From the NCBI GenBank assembly GCA_947258585.1, contig CAMYIZ010000017.1, forward strand, positions 1 to 64,000: DNA of 64,000 nucleotides, in the 5' to 3' direction. The notes beneath the pieces are model-generated. The model was not told the DNA's origin, made no database searches, and was given only the letters and a program-made list of their open reading frames with translations. This DNA is from an uncultured Haliea sp. (GTDB lineage: Bacteria; Pseudomonadota; Gammaproteobacteria; Pseudomonadales; Halieaceae). A program made the translations under genes and the position numbers. Shown here piece by piece: positions 17,940 through 27,643 of the stretch (position 1 is its first letter; each line of letters starts with the position of its first letter).

Positions 17940-19534
17940 GGGGCCGCGCCGCTCGCAAGCACCGCTTGCAGCGGCGCCACAGCGGCACCGTAGCGGCGCC
18001 AGCGCTGGATGCCGTCGCGATAGATGCCGCGCCTGACCTGCACCGCACTGGCGGTGGCGACTGCTCCGGTGTGGTGCTGGAATTCAAGGCAGGCCGGCTC
18101 CCACGACAGGCCGCACCAGGCTAAAAGACGCCGCGCCTGTGTCTCCGTGTCCCCCACCAGTGCCTCGTACTCGACTTCCAGCAGGCCCCCGGGCAGCGCG
18201 CGCTGCCAGTGCCGGATCAGGCGGTCGAAGGCCAGGTAATAGCGGCCGCAGTCCTCCAGGTCCAAGGCGTAGCGGTAGTAGGGAAAATTACTGGCGAATT
18301 GCTGCCGGTAATTGCTCAGGCAGGTGTCCAGCGGGTTGCGTCGCAGGCAGATGAAGCGGGCCCGGGGCAGCGCCCTGCGGATGAGACCCAGATAGGCGAA
18401 ATTGAGCGGCAGTTTGTCAATGAAATGTGGGGTGTGCCCGGTCCGCGGCCGGGTACTGTCAAGGTAGCATTGCCCCAGTTCCCTGGGGTTCAGCGCCAGT
18501 CCCGCCCGCAGGGTCTCGATATTGAGTACTTCGCTGCCCGCGGTTCCGCCCAGGCGTTTCACCGCCAGCGGGAAGTGAGGCAACTCACCCGCGGCATAGG
18601 CCTGGCTGTGAGCCCCGAGGATACGCTCGACCAGGGTGGTACCGCTGCGCGGCATGCCGACAATAAATATTGGCTCCGCCGATTCAAGACCCGCCGTGCC
18701 CGGTCCGAACTGGTCGCGCCCGAACAGGGTCGCGATATCGCCCAGCAGGGCTTCATCGTCGGCCACCCTGTAGTCGAGCTGCGAGCGCAGGCGCTGCTTG
18801 GCCCACTGCAGGGCCTGCATCGCCCCCGTGTAGTCCCCGGTATCCTCCCGTTCCCGGGCTATGGCGTGGCCCAGGTTGAGCTGGTCCTCCGCCGTGCGCA
18901 CCTGTTCCCGCAACGGCTCCAGCCGCTCCAGGTGATGGCTGCCCGGCCTCTCCGGTCCCAGTTGTGCAAGAGCGGCGTGGGCCCGGAAATGGGTGGGTTG
19001 CAGTGCAATGGCCCGCTCATAGGCCTGCCTCGCCGCGGGGAAATCGCCGCAGAACTTGCTGCTGGCGCCGAGGTTGAAATGGAGGTCTGCCTGCCAGGCG
19101 GGTCCCAGGCCCGTGGCCGCCTCGCCCGCCAGTCTCGCGCAGGCGGCGGTGAAGCAGGCCAGGGCCCGTTCGTGTTCGCCCGCGTGGCTGAATACCGTGC
19201 CCAGGGTATTCCAGGTGCTGGCGCGCCGGGGGGAGCAGGCCAGGCCGAGTTCCGCGGCCTCCAGCGCCTCCCGGTGGCGGCGCAGGGCGATAAGGGTCTT
19301 GCCGGTTTCGGCGTGGTAGTCCGGGTGCCCGGGAGCCAGTGTCGTGGCCCGGGAGAATATCTCCAGCGCCTTTTCCCGCTGGCCGTTGCCAGCGGCGATC
19401 ACCCCGCACAGGAACCAGGCATCGGCGTGCCGGGGGTCCTCGCGCAGGATTTCCAGGCACAGGGCGTGAGCCTCCCGCAACCGACCCGCGGCCAGTGCCC
19501 GTTCGGCCTCCCGATGCAGTTGGCCCTGAGACAT
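17936..19534 (-). CDS. TPR-containing sulfotransferase
   Basis: Protein of 532 residues with several tetratricopeptide repeats in about residues 1-250 (for example ADAWFLCGVIAAGNGQREKA and STWNTLGTVFSHAGEHERA) and a C-terminal PAPS-dependent sulfotransferase domain. The phosphate-binding loop IVGMPRSGTTLVERIL starts near residue 293, and FICLRRNPLDTCLSNYRQQF near 395 is the second PAPS-binding segment. No signal peptide is seen. It begins 8 bases after the stop of the upstream TonB-dependent receptor, so the two form an operon; the same pairing is common in TonB-rich proteobacteria, but the acceptor is not known. Confidence 0.9.
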   Translation of the reverse strand: MSQGQLHREAERALAAGRLREAHALCLEILREDPRHADAWFLCGVIAAGNGQREKALEIFSRATTLAPGHPDYHAETGKTLIALRRHREALEAAELGLACSPRRASTWNTLGTVFSHAGEHERALACFTAACARLAGEAATGLGPAWQADLHFNLGASSKFCGDFPAARQAYERAIALQPTHFRAHAALAQLGPERPGSHHLERLEPLREQVRTAEDQLNLGHAIAREREDTGDYTGAMQALQWAKQRLRSQLDYRVADDEALLGDIATLFGRDQFGPGTAGLESAEPIFIVGMPRSGTTLVERILGAHSQAYAAGELPHFPLAVKRLGGTAGSEVLNIETLRAGLALNPRELGQCYLDSTRPRTGHTPHFIDKLPLNFAYLGLIRRALPRARFICLRRNPLDTCLSNYRQQFASNFPYYRYALDLEDCGRYYLAFDRLIRHWQRALPGGLLEVEYEALVGDTETQARRLLAWCGLSWEPACLEFQHHTGAVATASAVQVRRGIYRDGIQRWRRYGAAVAPLQAVLASGAAP

Positions 19535-19542
19535 TCCCGCGA

Positions 19543-21909
19543 TCAGAAGCGGTATACCAGTCTCAGGCCGGTCTGCCGTGGGCGGATCACATTCTTGAAG
19601 TAGCGGCGCAGGTCTACATCCCCAACCTGGCGGACGAAGCTGCTGTCCTGGCGCACGGAGGTCTCTGCGTACTTGTCAAAGACGTTGTCGGCATACAGGG
19701 TTACCGTCCAGTCATCCTTGTACCAGCTGGCCGATACATTGTGCAGGGCGTAGCCGGGCAGGGTCTCCCCGTTATTGCGGTTGCCCACCTTGGTCAGGAT
19801 GTCACCACTGGCGGTCAGGGACCAGTCCAGTTCCACCTCGCTGCCGTCTGCCATGGGTATGGCGTAATTGAGAGCAAGGCTACCCTGGTGTTCTGGCGTG
19901 CCAGCCAGGCGGTCACCGTCGAAGGCGTCGGCACCATCCACCAGGCCGGGCGCGTCCTCGGCCAGCTCAGCATCCGTGTAGGCATAGGAACCCATCAGCG
20001 TAATACGCTCGGTGAGTAGCCACTGGCCGGCCATTTCCACGCCCATGCTGCGTGCCGCGTTGCCATTGCTGGTAATCGGCAGGCCACCGTTGGCGGTGAC
20101 GTCGGCAACCTGGATATCGTCCCAGTCAATATAGAACAGTGAGGCGTTGAACAGGACGGTATCGCCGAATTGCGAGTGCAGGCCCAATTCATAGTTTACG
20201 GTCTTGTCGGGCTCGATCAGCACCTCGTCCGGCAGGGCGCAGACATTCTGTACGCCGGGCGGGAGCGGGTTCGGGCACTCCGGCACCGAGTTCAGGCCGC
20301 CGATACGGTAGCCCTCGCTGATGGTAAAGAAGGCCATGATGTCGTCGGTGAAGTGATAGGACGTGTTCAGTTTGAACAGGCTGCCATCGTCCTCGACACT
20401 GTTGCTTTGCAGGATCGGGTCGATCAGGTCCGGTGGTGCACCGAAGAATACCGTGTTCAGCAGCGGTAGATCGAAGCCGGTGGCGAGGTCACTCTCATAC
20501 TCGAAGTAGCGAGCCCCCAGAGTCACCTGCCAAACGTCGGTAATCTGGTAACCGATCTCACCGAACACCGCTTTCTCTGTCAGCTTGTTTGCGGTGATCT
20601 CGATGTACTCAAGGGCATCTGGACGCAGCTGCTCACCGCCAAAGTTGTCCACCGCAAACTGGTCGAATCCCGGGGTAAATTCCAGGGACTGCGCGTCCAG
20701 TTCGGATTTGTTGTAGAACACGCCGGCGATCCAGCTGAGGGGGCCGTCGCTGGTGGACACCAGGCGCAGCTCCTGATTGATTCGATCTTCCTCTGCATCC
20801 TCTCGGGTGAATGCGGCAAAAGCGGGAAATTCCTCATAGCCGTACTCGAAATTGAGCAGCAGGTCGGTCTGGTCGCGCTGGCCCTGCTCTTCGTAGCGTG
20901 AGACGCCCGTGGCAGAGGTCAGTTCGGCAAATCCAAGATCCGCAACAAGCTCCAGCGCCAGCAGCTGGTTTTCCCGTTCATTGGGTTCCAGATAGCGATG
21001 AGCCGCTTCATATTTGCCGGTGCCGAAGGCTTCCCGATGATTGATCTGGCGGGCGCCGACGTCCATGTTCTGGTAGTAGTAGGTGAGGGTGCTGTCCACC
21101 CTCTCACCGGCATAGCGCAGGGCGACACGGCCCGAGAGTGTCTCCTCGGTGTTGGCGTCGGCCTGCCTGCGCAGGTTGTCCCGCACTGCGTTCGGGTCAC
21201 TGAAATCGGGCTGTGGCAGCGAGATCCCGGGGTTGCGGACGAGGAAGTTGTAGTCGATAAAGCCCGGGTCATCGGTATAGTCTACTGAGGCGCGCAGGGC
21301 CAGGCGGCTCTCCAGCAGTGGTATGTTGATTGTCAGGCCGGTTTCCGACCCCAGGTCGGAGGACTGGCTGAGGTCGTAAAGCTCGCCACGCAACTCCAGA
21401 GCGAGAGCCTCCGGGTCGGGTTTGCGCGGAATGAACCGGACCGCACCGCCCAGGGTGCCGGCGCCGTACAGGGTGCCCTGCGGCCCGATCAGCACCTCCA
21501 CCCGCTCCATGTCATTGAGCTTCAGGTCGATGTAGAGCGGAATTTCGCCGACGTAGGTGCCCACCGTATCACCGCCGCCGTTGCCAAGGACTTCGGAGGC
21601 GTTGAGGGAGTCCACGTTCAAGCCCCGCACCGTGAGGATGTCGCTGCCGCGCGCGCCCTGGTCAACCACGGTCATGCCCGGCACCCGGCGCGACACTTCC
21701 GCCAGGTTGGTCAGCCGCTCGCGCTCAATCATGTCGGCGGACAGGGCGGTGATATTGATCGGGATATCCTGTACCGATTCCGCGCGGCGGGTGGCGGTAA
21801 CGATCACTTCCTCCAGCGCGCCCTGCTGCGCCATGACGGCGCCCGGCTGGACCAGGCCGGCAATGGCCGCGGAAAGGGCGCTGGCCCGAAACAGAATCTG
21901 CGTGTTCAT
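19543..21909 (-). CDS. TonB-dependent outer-membrane receptor
   Basis: Outer-membrane importer of 788 residues. A signal peptide ends near VMAQQ; the plug follows with ALEEVIVTATRRAESVQDIP near residue 31, LTVRGLNVDSL and VEVLIGPQGTLYGAGTLGG, then a 22-strand barrel ending in LRLVYRF with the terminal Phe needed for Bam assembly. The start ATG has only a modest GGGGAC upstream. It is the first gene of an operon with the TPR-sulfotransferase. The substrate is not evident; no enzyme for polysaccharide degradation is next to it. Confidence 0.92.
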   Translation of the reverse strand: MNTQILFRASALSAAIAGLVQPGAVMAQQGALEEVIVTATRRAESVQDIPINITALSADMIERERLTNLAEVSRRVPGMTVVDQGARGSDILTVRGLNVDSLNASEVLGNGGGDTVGTYVGEIPLYIDLKLNDMERVEVLIGPQGTLYGAGTLGGAVRFIPRKPDPEALALELRGELYDLSQSSDLGSETGLTINIPLLESRLALRASVDYTDDPGFIDYNFLVRNPGISLPQPDFSDPNAVRDNLRRQADANTEETLSGRVALRYAGERVDSTLTYYYQNMDVGARQINHREAFGTGKYEAAHRYLEPNERENQLLALELVADLGFAELTSATGVSRYEEQGQRDQTDLLLNFEYGYEEFPAFAAFTREDAEEDRINQELRLVSTSDGPLSWIAGVFYNKSELDAQSLEFTPGFDQFAVDNFGGEQLRPDALEYIEITANKLTEKAVFGEIGYQITDVWQVTLGARYFEYESDLATGFDLPLLNTVFFGAPPDLIDPILQSNSVEDDGSLFKLNTSYHFTDDIMAFFTISEGYRIGGLNSVPECPNPLPPGVQNVCALPDEVLIEPDKTVNYELGLHSQFGDTVLFNASLFYIDWDDIQVADVTANGGLPITSNGNAARSMGVEMAGQWLLTERITLMGSYAYTDAELAEDAPGLVDGADAFDGDRLAGTPEHQGSLALNYAIPMADGSEVELDWSLTASGDILTKVGNRNNGETLPGYALHNVSASWYKDDWTVTLYADNVFDKYAETSVRQDSSFVRQVGDVDLRRYFKNVIRPRQTGLRLVYRF

Positions 21910-22286
21910 GGTGGTGTCCCCAGTGGATGTGCGGAAGCGTTTGGCCGCCGGTTATGCCCGGAACAACGCAAAAAACATTCCAGCTCACCGCGTGTGCAGG
22001 CAGCTGACGTCGATGACCGGGCTTCGGTTCCGATTGTCCTAAGCCCGGGGGACAGGCTCAAGGCTGGATGCGGTGAATATTACCTTTGGTGCGATGAACT
22101 GCGTCTGCGACATTGCGGTGTGCACCGGGCTGGTGCGCCCGTACACGGTAACGGTTCCCGGCGGTATTTCGCGTTGCCATTGGACGCAGCCATCTTGCGA
22201 GTCTAAGCTGTATCTGGCTGACAGCGGGGTGGGGCGGGGCGTGGCATCTGCTGGACTGCAGCCATCACAACAAGGAGAACTACAAA
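21910..22286. other. Intergenic region (377 bp) between TonB receptor and gdhA
   Basis: Divergent promoter region with no recognisable gene. It contains an 8-bp inverted repeat (CCGGGCTT at 22017-22024, AAGCCCGG at 22041-22048, loop 16) without a T-run, and a smaller repeat with GCACC and GGTGC arms around 22123-22137. No convincing -35/-10 pair could be picked. Confidence 0.5.
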
Positions 22287-23642
22287 GTGAATGCACATCA
22301 GGCGGACGAACTGGACAGTTTCCTCGCGGGCGTTGAGCGCCGCAACCCGGGCGAACCGGAATTCCTGCAGGCGGTGCAGGAAGTTGCGATGGACATAATT
22401 CCCTATATTGCCGACAAGCCCATCTACAAGGAGCTGATGATTCTCGAGCGCATGACCGAACCGGATCGCATCTTGACCTTTCGCGTGGTGTGGGAAGATG
22501 ACCAGGGCAATGTCAGGGTCAATCGCGGCTTCCGGGTCCAGCAAAACAACGCTATAGGCCCCTACAAGGGTGGGATACGGTTTCACCCCACGGTCAACCA
22601 GTCGGTGCTGAAATTCCTCGCCTTCGAGCAGGTGTTCAAGAACAGTCTCACCGGCCTGCCCATGGGCGGTGGCAAGGGTGGTTCCGATTTCAATCCCAAG
22701 GGCAAGAGCGACCGTGAAGTCATGCGTTTCTGCCAGGCCTTCATGACCGAGCTCAGCAAGCATATTGGCCCGGATACGGACGTGCCCGCGGGCGATATTG
22801 GCGTGGGGGCCCGCGAAGTGGGGTACATGTTCGGCCAGTACAAGCGGTTGATGAACCGGTTTGAGGGTGTGCTGACCGGCAAGGCCCTGGAATTCGGCGG
22901 CAGCCGTATTCGCCCCGAGGCCACCGGCTATGGCTGTGTCTACATGATGGAAGAGATGCTGGCCCACCACGATGAGAGTCTGGAGGGCAGGACCTGTGCG
23001 GTTTCCGGTTCGGGGAATGTCGCCACCTACTGCGCGGAAAAGCTGATTGAACTGGGTGCCCGGGTGATTACCCTGTCCGACTCCGCCGGGTTCATCCACG
23101 ATCCCGAGGGGCTCACTCACGACAAGCTGCTGTGGGTCATGGAACTCAAGAACAAGCGCCGGGGGCGGATCGAGGAGTATGTGCGGGAGTTTGGCGGCGA
23201 GTATTTCGAGGGCGAGCGGCCCTGGATTGTGCCCTGTGAACTTGCGTTCCCCTGCGCTACCCAGAACGAAATCGAAAAGGCCGATGCCGAGAACCTGATC
23301 AATAACGGTTGCCGGGCCATTGCCGAGGGCGCCAACATGCCGGCGACGCCAGAGGCCATCAAGCTGATCCAGGGCAAGAAGACCCTGCTGCACGCGCCGT
23401 CAAAAGCCGCCAATGCCGGCGGTGTCGCCGTGTCGGGGCTGGAAATGAGCCAGAACAGCCTGCGTCTGCAGTGGAGCCGTGGGGAGGTGGACGACCATCT
23501 GCACAAGATCATCCGCGGCATCCACGACCAGTGTGTCGAGTTTGGCACCGCCGCCGACGGTCACGTCGACTACTTCAAGGGCGCCAACGTGGCCGGCTTC
23601 AACAAGGTCGCCTCGGCGATGATCGCCTACGGTGTAATGTAG
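22287..23642 (+). CDS. gdhA: NADP-specific glutamate dehydrogenase
   Basis: Assimilatory enzyme that makes glutamate from 2-oxoglutarate and ammonia. The 451 residues are very close to the E. coli length. It starts with GTG at 22287, with AAGGAG nine bases upstream. Visible features: KGGIRFHPTVNQSVLKFLAF near residue 93, the substrate-binding Lys in PMGGGKGGSDF near 128, PAGDIGVGAREVGYMFGQY near 167 with the catalytic Asp, and the Rossmann GSGNVATYCAEKL near 237. It is a single-gene unit, convergent with the yejF-like gene 3 bases downstream, with no terminator between them. Confidence 0.96.
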   Translation: MNAHQADELDSFLAGVERRNPGEPEFLQAVQEVAMDIIPYIADKPIYKELMILERMTEPDRILTFRVVWEDDQGNVRVNRGFRVQQNNAIGPYKGGIRFHPTVNQSVLKFLAFEQVFKNSLTGLPMGGGKGGSDFNPKGKSDREVMRFCQAFMTELSKHIGPDTDVPAGDIGVGAREVGYMFGQYKRLMNRFEGVLTGKALEFGGSRIRPEATGYGCVYMMEEMLAHHDESLEGRTCAVSGSGNVATYCAEKLIELGARVITLSDSAGFIHDPEGLTHDKLLWVMELKNKRRGRIEEYVREFGGEYFEGERPWIVPCELAFPCATQNEIEKADAENLINNGCRAIAEGANMPATPEAIKLIQGKKTLLHAPSKAANAGGVAVSGLEMSQNSLRLQWSRGEVDDHLHKIIRGIHDQCVEFGTAADGHVDYFKGANVAGFNKVASAMIAYGVM

Positions 23643-23645
23643 CCC

Positions 23646-25271
23646 TCAATCCTCGAGCCTGGGCACTGCAGCGAGCAGGGCCTGGGTATAGGGGTGCTGC
23701 GGCGCGGTCAGGATCTGCTCCGCGCTGCCCTGCTCCACCAGTTTGCCCAGCTGCATGACCCCGACCTTGTGCGCGAGCGTAGGCACGATGGAGAGGTCGT
23801 GGGTAATGAACAGGTAGGACACCCCGAACTCTCGCTGCAGCTCCGCCAGCAACTCCAGCACCTCGGCGCGAATCGACACATCCAGCGCGCTGGTCGGTTC
23901 GTCGCAAATGATCAACTCCGGGTTGACCGCCAGGGCGCGGGCAATGGCAACCCGTTGCAGCTGGCCTCCGGAAAACTCGTGCGGGTAGCGGCGGGCGTGC
24001 TCGGTCCCGAGCTGTACCCGCTCCAGCAGTTCATGAATGCGGGCATTGCGCGCCTCCTCCGACAGCGCCAGGCCGAGACTGATCATGCCCTCGGCAATGA
24101 TATCGCCCACGGTCATGCGTGGATTCATGGAGGAGAAAGGATTCTGGAAAATGACCTGGATCTGCTTGCGGTAGGGCAACATGGCGCTGCGGCCGATTCC
24201 CTGTATGGGTTCGCCGCGGAACAGCACTTCGCCCCCGGCGATATCCTCCAGGTTGAGAATTGCCCGGCCCAGGGTGGACTTGCCGCTGCCGGATTCTCCC
24301 ACCAGGGCGAAGGTCTCGCCGCGGCCAATGGCCAGCGATACGCCGTCCACCGCCCGGGTATAGTCGACGGCGCGCTGCAGCAGGCCCTTGCGGATGGGGA
24401 AGTGTACCTGCACGTCCCTTAACTCCAGCAGGGGCTCCTCTACAGCCGACGCCCGGAAGTGGCCGAGGTCGGGCAGGGAATCGATCAGCTTCCGGCTGTA
24501 GGCCTGCTGCGGGTTGTGGAAGAACGCGTCGACGCTGGCCTGCTCGATCAGCTCACCGCGGTACATCACGGCGACTTCATCGGCGGTGTTCCTGACCACG
24601 CCCATATCGTGGGTGATCAGCAACACAGCCAGCTGGCGGCTGCGGGTCAGCTCGCGGATCAGGTTCAGGACCTGCAGCTGGATGGTGACATCCAGGGCAG
24701 TGGTGGGCTCGTCGGCAATCAATACATCCGGTTCGCAGGCCAGGGCCATGGCGATCATCACCCGCTGCTGCTGCCCGCCGGACAGCTGGTGGGGGAAGAA
24801 ACCGAAGCGCTGTTCCGGATCGGGGATGCCGACCTCGGTGAACAGTGTGACCACGCGCTGGCGCAGGGCGTTGCCCCGCAGTGCAGTGTGCAGCTTCAGG
24901 GTCTCGGCCACCTGGGCACCGACCGTCTGGACCGGATTCAGGGCGCTCATCGCATTCTGGAAGATCATCGCGACCTTGCGACCGCGTATTTCCTGCATCC
25001 GCGCCTCGGACAGGGCGAACAGGTCCGTGCCCTCGACATCGACGCTGCCGGCGCTGATCTTCAGGGCGTCGGGTAGCAGTCGCATGGCGGCCAGCGAGGT
25101 GACGGATTTACCGCTGCCTGACTCGCCAACCAGGGCAAAAATCCGTCCCGCCTTGAGCTCGAAGCTGATGCCCTTGACGATAGCCTCGCCGCTGTCGGCG
25201 AGAACCACCGTCAGGTCGGAGACCCGCATGCAAACGCTGCCTGCTGCCTGCTGCTGCCTTGGGTTGCTCAT
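23646..25271 (-). CDS. yejF: Oligopeptide ABC transporter, fused double ATPase (YejF-like)
   Basis: Peripheral ATPase of 541 residues with two complete nucleotide-binding domains in one chain, as in YejF. The first has Walker A GESGSGKS near residue 52, signature LSGGQQQR near 164 and Walker B VLIADEPTTALD; the second has GESGSGKS near 324, FSGGQLQR near 438 and LIICDEPTSALD. Each carries the C-terminal tail typical of Opp/Dpp ATPases. It overlaps the preceding permease gene by 4 bases and is the last gene of the importer operon. Confidence 0.93.
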   Translation of the reverse strand: MSNPRQQQAAGSVCMRVSDLTVVLADSGEAIVKGISFELKAGRIFALVGESGSGKSVTSLAAMRLLPDALKISAGSVDVEGTDLFALSEARMQEIRGRKVAMIFQNAMSALNPVQTVGAQVAETLKLHTALRGNALRQRVVTLFTEVGIPDPEQRFGFFPHQLSGGQQQRVMIAMALACEPDVLIADEPTTALDVTIQLQVLNLIRELTRSRQLAVLLITHDMGVVRNTADEVAVMYRGELIEQASVDAFFHNPQQAYSRKLIDSLPDLGHFRASAVEEPLLELRDVQVHFPIRKGLLQRAVDYTRAVDGVSLAIGRGETFALVGESGSGKSTLGRAILNLEDIAGGEVLFRGEPIQGIGRSAMLPYRKQIQVIFQNPFSSMNPRMTVGDIIAEGMISLGLALSEEARNARIHELLERVQLGTEHARRYPHEFSGGQLQRVAIARALAVNPELIICDEPTSALDVSIRAEVLELLAELQREFGVSYLFITHDLSIVPTLAHKVGVMQLGKLVEQGSAEQILTAPQHPYTQALLAAVPRLED

Positions 25272-26638
25272 GCCTCAACCCTCCGCAGGCTGGTACGGGG
25301 GTCGAAAGCGTCGCGAACCAGGTCGGAGAACAGGTTGGCGGCGAGCACCAGCGCAAACATGAAAAAGAAGGCTCCGGTCAGGGTCCACCAGATAGTCGGC
25401 TCCCGCGAGAGCTCGGAGCGGGCGCCGTTGATCATGTTACCCCAGCTGCCCATGGAGGGGTCTACGCCGACGCCGATATAGGACAGGACGGCCTCCGCCA
25501 GGACCAGTGCACTGAAGTCGAGGACGAAGGTAATCAGGATGATGTGCACGACGTTGGGCAGTACGTGCCGTGCCAGGATCCGGGTGTGGCTGACCCCGAA
25601 GGCGTGGGCCGCCTGCACGTAACCCAGCTGGCTGATTTTCAGGGTTTCCGCCCGGATCAGGCGGCACAGCGTGGACCAGCTGGTGACGCCGAGAATGAAA
25701 CACAGGGCGATGAATTTGGCGTCCGCCTTTTCCATGCCCACGGCGAAGAAGTCCGGGTTGAGATCAATATAGACCTGGAACAGCAGCACCGAGGCGGCGA
25801 TCAGCAGAATGCCGGGGATGGAGCTGAGGGTGGTGTAGAGGTACTGCACTACATCGTCCACCCAGCCCTTGAAGTAGCCTGCCATCACGCCCAGTGTCAC
25901 CGCAATGGGCAACATGATCAGGGTCGCGAGGGTGCCCAGCAGGACACCGGTACGGATGCCCTTGAGCGACTGGTACAGGACGTCGGCGCCGCCGAGGTCC
26001 GTGCCCAGGATATGGTAGTAGCGACTGAGGCTGACCATCCACACGCCACCGCAGAAAATCATTGCCTGTACCATCCAGGAGTAGTGCCAGGGGTAGCGGC
26101 TGCGACGCAGCAGCAGCCACTGGGGGCCGATCAGCAGTGCCGACAGGAGCAGACCCCAGAGCAGGGCGGTCAAGGTCTTGCCCAGGATGTCTGCAGCGTG
26201 CTGCGAGGGGTCGGCCAGGTGCTGGCCCGCGTGGCGCAGGGGTGGATAGTCGCGGATGTCGTTGCCCCGGGCGTCCTTGAGATTCTCCTTCTCGAAGGAA
26301 ATCAGCGCAAACGGGGCCGAGTAGGTGCGCTCAAAGCGCTCTCCCATGCCACCGGTCAGCAGGTCAAAGACGCTGGTGACCTTGTTGTCGTAGAACACCT
26401 CCTCGACGGCTACCCCCTCGGGGTTGTCGAGGGCGCGGCGGAAGTGCAGGGAGTCGAGCAGGGCGACTGCGATATAGGCCGCTATCACCGTAAACGTGAC
26501 CATGCCCAGCCTGGAGCTGAAAACTTCCGCCCAGCGTTCGCGCGTCTGCGGGTCCTTCCGCAGCTGGTAGAAAAAGCAGGCCAGGGCGATGACCAGCAAG
26601 TAAATGAGAGCGTCAGACCAGAGGATTACAGGTTTCAT
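25268..26638 (-). CDS. yejE: Oligopeptide ABC transporter permease (YejE/OppC-like) with long N-terminal extension
   Basis: Inner-membrane permease of 456 residues, longer than the usual 340 or so for YejE. Residues 1-60 contain two hydrophobic segments, about 70-150 are periplasmic-like, and the conserved permease domain occupies about residues 230-440 with the EAA loop LIRAETLKISQLGYVQAAHAFGVS (long motif, near 335) and VLAEAVLSYIGVGVDPSMGSWG. The acidic QDYVRTARAKG-type EAA partner is in the other permease. It begins 13 bases after the yejB stop and overlaps yejF by 4 bases. Confidence 0.9.
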   Translation of the reverse strand: MKPVILWSDALIYLLVIALACFFYQLRKDPQTRERWAEVFSSRLGMVTFTVIAAYIAVALLDSLHFRRALDNPEGVAVEEVFYDNKVTSVFDLLTGGMGERFERTYSAPFALISFEKENLKDARGNDIRDYPPLRHAGQHLADPSQHAADILGKTLTALLWGLLLSALLIGPQWLLLRRSRYPWHYSWMVQAMIFCGGVWMVSLSRYYHILGTDLGGADVLYQSLKGIRTGVLLGTLATLIMLPIAVTLGVMAGYFKGWVDDVVQYLYTTLSSIPGILLIAASVLLFQVYIDLNPDFFAVGMEKADAKFIALCFILGVTSWSTLCRLIRAETLKISQLGYVQAAHAFGVSHTRILARHVLPNVVHIILITFVLDFSALVLAEAVLSYIGVGVDPSMGSWGNMINGARSELSREPTIWWTLTGAFFFMFALVLAANLFSDLVRDAFDPRTSLRRVEA

Positions 26639-26651
26639 CTATGCCACCGCC

Positions 26652-27629
26652 TCAGGACAGTCGTACCCGGGGGTCAGCCCAGGTATAGGATATGTCGGTC
26701 AGGATCAGCCCGAGGATGTACAGGATGGAGCCGATGAAGACCATGCTGCGGACAATGGCAAAGTCCTGTGAATTAATGGCATCCAGCATGTAGCTGCCGA
26801 GGCCCGGGATACCGAAAAAGGACTCGATCAGCAGGCTGCCCATGAACAGGGAGGGGATCAGCACCACCACCCCGGTCAGGATCGGGATCAGGGCGTTGGG
26901 CAGGATGTGGCGGAACAGGATGGTCAGTTCGCTGCAGCCCTTGGCCCTGGCGGTACGAACATAGTCCTGGTTGGCCTCCTCGAGGAACAGCGTGCGGTAC
27001 CAGCGGGCACCGGCGCCGATACCCGCAACCACGCCCACCAGCACGGGCAGGATCAGGAACTTCCACACCTGGCCCTCCGCGTGGAAGCCGGAGATGGGCA
27101 CCAGGCGCCAGGTCTTGGCCACCAGGAACTGGCCACCGATGATGTAGAACAGATAGGAAATCGACATCAGTGCCACGAACAGGAAGACGGCGCCCCGATC
27201 CAGCCGGGTGCCATGGAACATCACCACCATCAGGGCCACGCAGATGTTTACCCCGATGCCGACGATGAAGGTGGGCAGGGCGACCGCCAGGCTGGGCCAC
27301 ATGCGCGTGGCGACGTCGGAAGTGATGTCGCGACCGCTTTCCGAGCGCCCGAAGTCGAAGGCAAACAGCCGTACCGATTTGTCGAAGAAGATGGTCTCGG
27401 TGAGGCGCGCGGCACCGGCGGCGTCGGGATTGAGGAACAGCGGCTTGTCATAGCCGTTTTTCTGCTTCCAGTTTTCGATGGCCTCGGGGGTGACGTATTT
27501 GTCGCCAAGCTGGGATACCGCCATGTCGTCCGGCGAATTGACCACGAAGAACAGGGTGAAAGTCAGCAGGTTGACGCCGATGAGAATCGGAATCGCGTAC
27601 AACAGCCGGCGAACGATGTAGGCAAACAT
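26652..27629 (-). CDS. yejB: Oligopeptide ABC transporter permease (YejB/OppB-like)
   Basis: Inner-membrane permease of 325 residues. The start at 27629 gives MFAYIVRRLLYAIPILIG, the classical N-terminus of OppB/DppB-type permeases; 43 further upstream codons are open but lie inside the preceding gene and are not used. Six hydrophobic segments can be seen, with the EAA loop EEANQDYVRTARAKGCSEL near residue 220 and the end LTDISYTWADPRVRLS. It starts 14 bases after the binding-protein gene stop. Confidence 0.92.
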   Translation of the reverse strand: MFAYIVRRLLYAIPILIGVNLLTFTLFFVVNSPDDMAVSQLGDKYVTPEAIENWKQKNGYDKPLFLNPDAAGAARLTETIFFDKSVRLFAFDFGRSESGRDITSDVATRMWPSLAVALPTFIVGIGVNICVALMVVMFHGTRLDRGAVFLFVALMSISYLFYIIGGQFLVAKTWRLVPISGFHAEGQVWKFLILPVLVGVVAGIGAGARWYRTLFLEEANQDYVRTARAKGCSELTILFRHILPNALIPILTGVVVLIPSLFMGSLLIESFFGIPGLGSYMLDAINSQDFAIVRSMVFIGSILYILGLILTDISYTWADPRVRLS

Positions 27630-27643
27630 AGGTGGTCCTGTTG

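Noticed and set aside
25259-26737. A 492-codon plus-strand open frame across the YejE-like gene
   Set aside because: Shadow of the permease on the opposite strand; no motif and biased composition.
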